Of a DNA stretch of 64,000 nt, positions 63,658 through 64,000 are shown in pieces. The notes beneath the pieces were generated by a model. The model ran no database searches, was not told where the DNA came from, and saw only the letters and a list, made by a program, of their open reading frames with translations. Position 1 is the stretch's first letter. Each line of letters begins with the position of its first letter. Source of the DNA: Floccularia luteovirens (lineage: Eukaryota; Basidiomycota; Agaricomycetes; Agaricales; Squamanitaceae); contig VSJF01000006.1 of assembly GCA_009739215.1 (NCBI GenBank), positions 372,001 to 436,000 on the forward strand. Reading direction: 5' to 3'. The position numbers and the translations under genes are program-made.

Positions 63658-63749
63658 GGGCCTGACCGGGAATTGAACCCGGGACCTCCTCGAAATGCTC
63701 AGAAACTCTGAAGCCCTAACAAGGAATCATACTACTAGACCATCAGGCC
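63658..63749 (-). tRNA. tRNA-Pro (anticodon AGG) with an intron
   Basis: Read on the minus strand, the gene starts GGCCTGA and ends TCAGGCC plus discriminator C, giving a perfect 7-bp acceptor stem. The D region is TGGTCTAGTAGTATGAT, as in other eukaryotic tRNA-Pro genes (A box), and the T arm is CCCGG-GTTCAAT-CCCGG (B box). The anticodon stem is CCTTG with CGAGG. The loop begins TTAGGG, giving anticodon AGG. An insertion of about 20 nt after position 37 (starting CTTCAGAG) is the usual place for a nuclear tRNA intron. Total length is 92 nt without CCA. Confidence 0.9.
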
Positions 63750-63875
63750 ATTAATTTTAGATTCCGAAAATGATAACAATAACCTTAAAAATCTAAGAAT
63801 GACGCGTCGGACTCTAGCTTACGCGTTCTTCACTTTCTTGAATTTCCAAGATCACACTTTCCTTGCGCACACACA

Positions 63876-64000
63876 ATGGATGCTTCAACCTCCTCTGGTG
63901 CTATGGACCAACGAAGAAAAGATGCACTCAAGAACTATCGTGAAGTGTGCCTCTTTGACTGTAATTCATAAAGTATTGTTAATGTAACCCCTTCAGAAAA
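63876..64000 (+). CDS. RPT4: Probable 26S proteasome ATPase Rpt4, N-terminal part only
   Basis: The frame starts MDASTSSGAMDQRRKDALKN and YRE, which matches the beginning of Rpt4 (KALQDYRRKLLEHKE in animals) in position and pattern. A GTGTGC donor follows Glu. A CCCCTTCAG acceptor lies four bases before the window end, and AAAA then continues with Lys, as expected for YREKLL. Rpt4 is one of six AAA+ ATPases unfolding substrates at the proteasome base. Only about 22 codons are visible, so the identification is tentative. Confidence 0.5.

Overview
This window is nuclear DNA from a filamentous fungus, most likely a basidiomycete of the Agaricomycetes. The genes are dense on both strands and broken by many introns of about 50-70 bp with GT-AG ends and CTRAY-like branch points. 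The gene content fits: a Vrg4-type GDP-mannose transporter, a Mus7/Mms22 repair protein, a GMC oxidoreductase, a P450, fungal F-box proteins, a Lyc1-type acetyltransferase and a possible KDZ-type transposon relic. Most boundaries below come from reading splice sites by eye and joining exons in frame.

Region 0.5-23.4 kb is mostly housekeeping: spliceosomal SmB (-), a nitronate monooxygenase-like enzyme (+), pyruvate carboxylase (-), GDP-mannose transporter (-), an Any1/PQLC-like PQ-loop membrane protein (+), clathrin heavy chain (+), a Rho3-type GTPase (-) and a two-domain dihydroneopterin aldolase-like protein (-). Several of these act in one process: Rho3, clathrin, the PQ-loop protein and the Golgi GDP-mannose transporter all serve membrane traffic and cell-surface construction.

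Region 23.5-36 kb is accessory and shows gene turnover. It holds a secreted GMC oxidoreductase, an F-box protein with a decayed tandem copy of its 3' end, a Lyc1 acetyltransferase with a decayed partial copy 4 kb away, a frameshifted leucine-rich F-box-like relic and a P450 between the two Lyc1 copies.

Region 36-54.5 kb returns to core genes: Mus7/Mms22 (+), a DASH/Hsk3-like small protein (-), a large acidic AT-hook protein (-), a small hypothetical protein (+) and the G-patch splicing factor Ntr1/TFIP11 (-). A 3.4 kb gene-poor stretch (48-51.4 kb) carries simple repeats, a G-rich tract and a second copy of a dispersed repeat also seen at 23.5 kb.

Region 54.5-60.4 kb is gene-poor and the strangest part. 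Four related blocks, arranged A-B-A-B, lie on the minus strand behind a TATA box. Each is bounded by predicted splice sites, so that the conserved parts are exon-like and the variable parts are introns of 54-57 bp. No long reading frame runs through them. A weak transposon relic follows. The window closes with a secreted serine carboxypeptidase (+), an intron-containing tRNA-Pro (-) and the first exon of a probable proteasomal ATPase Rpt4 (+).

Two conserved genes expected to be essential (clathrin heavy chain and Ntr1/TFIP11) each contain one apparent extra base that breaks the frame. Sequencing or assembly error is the leading explanation.
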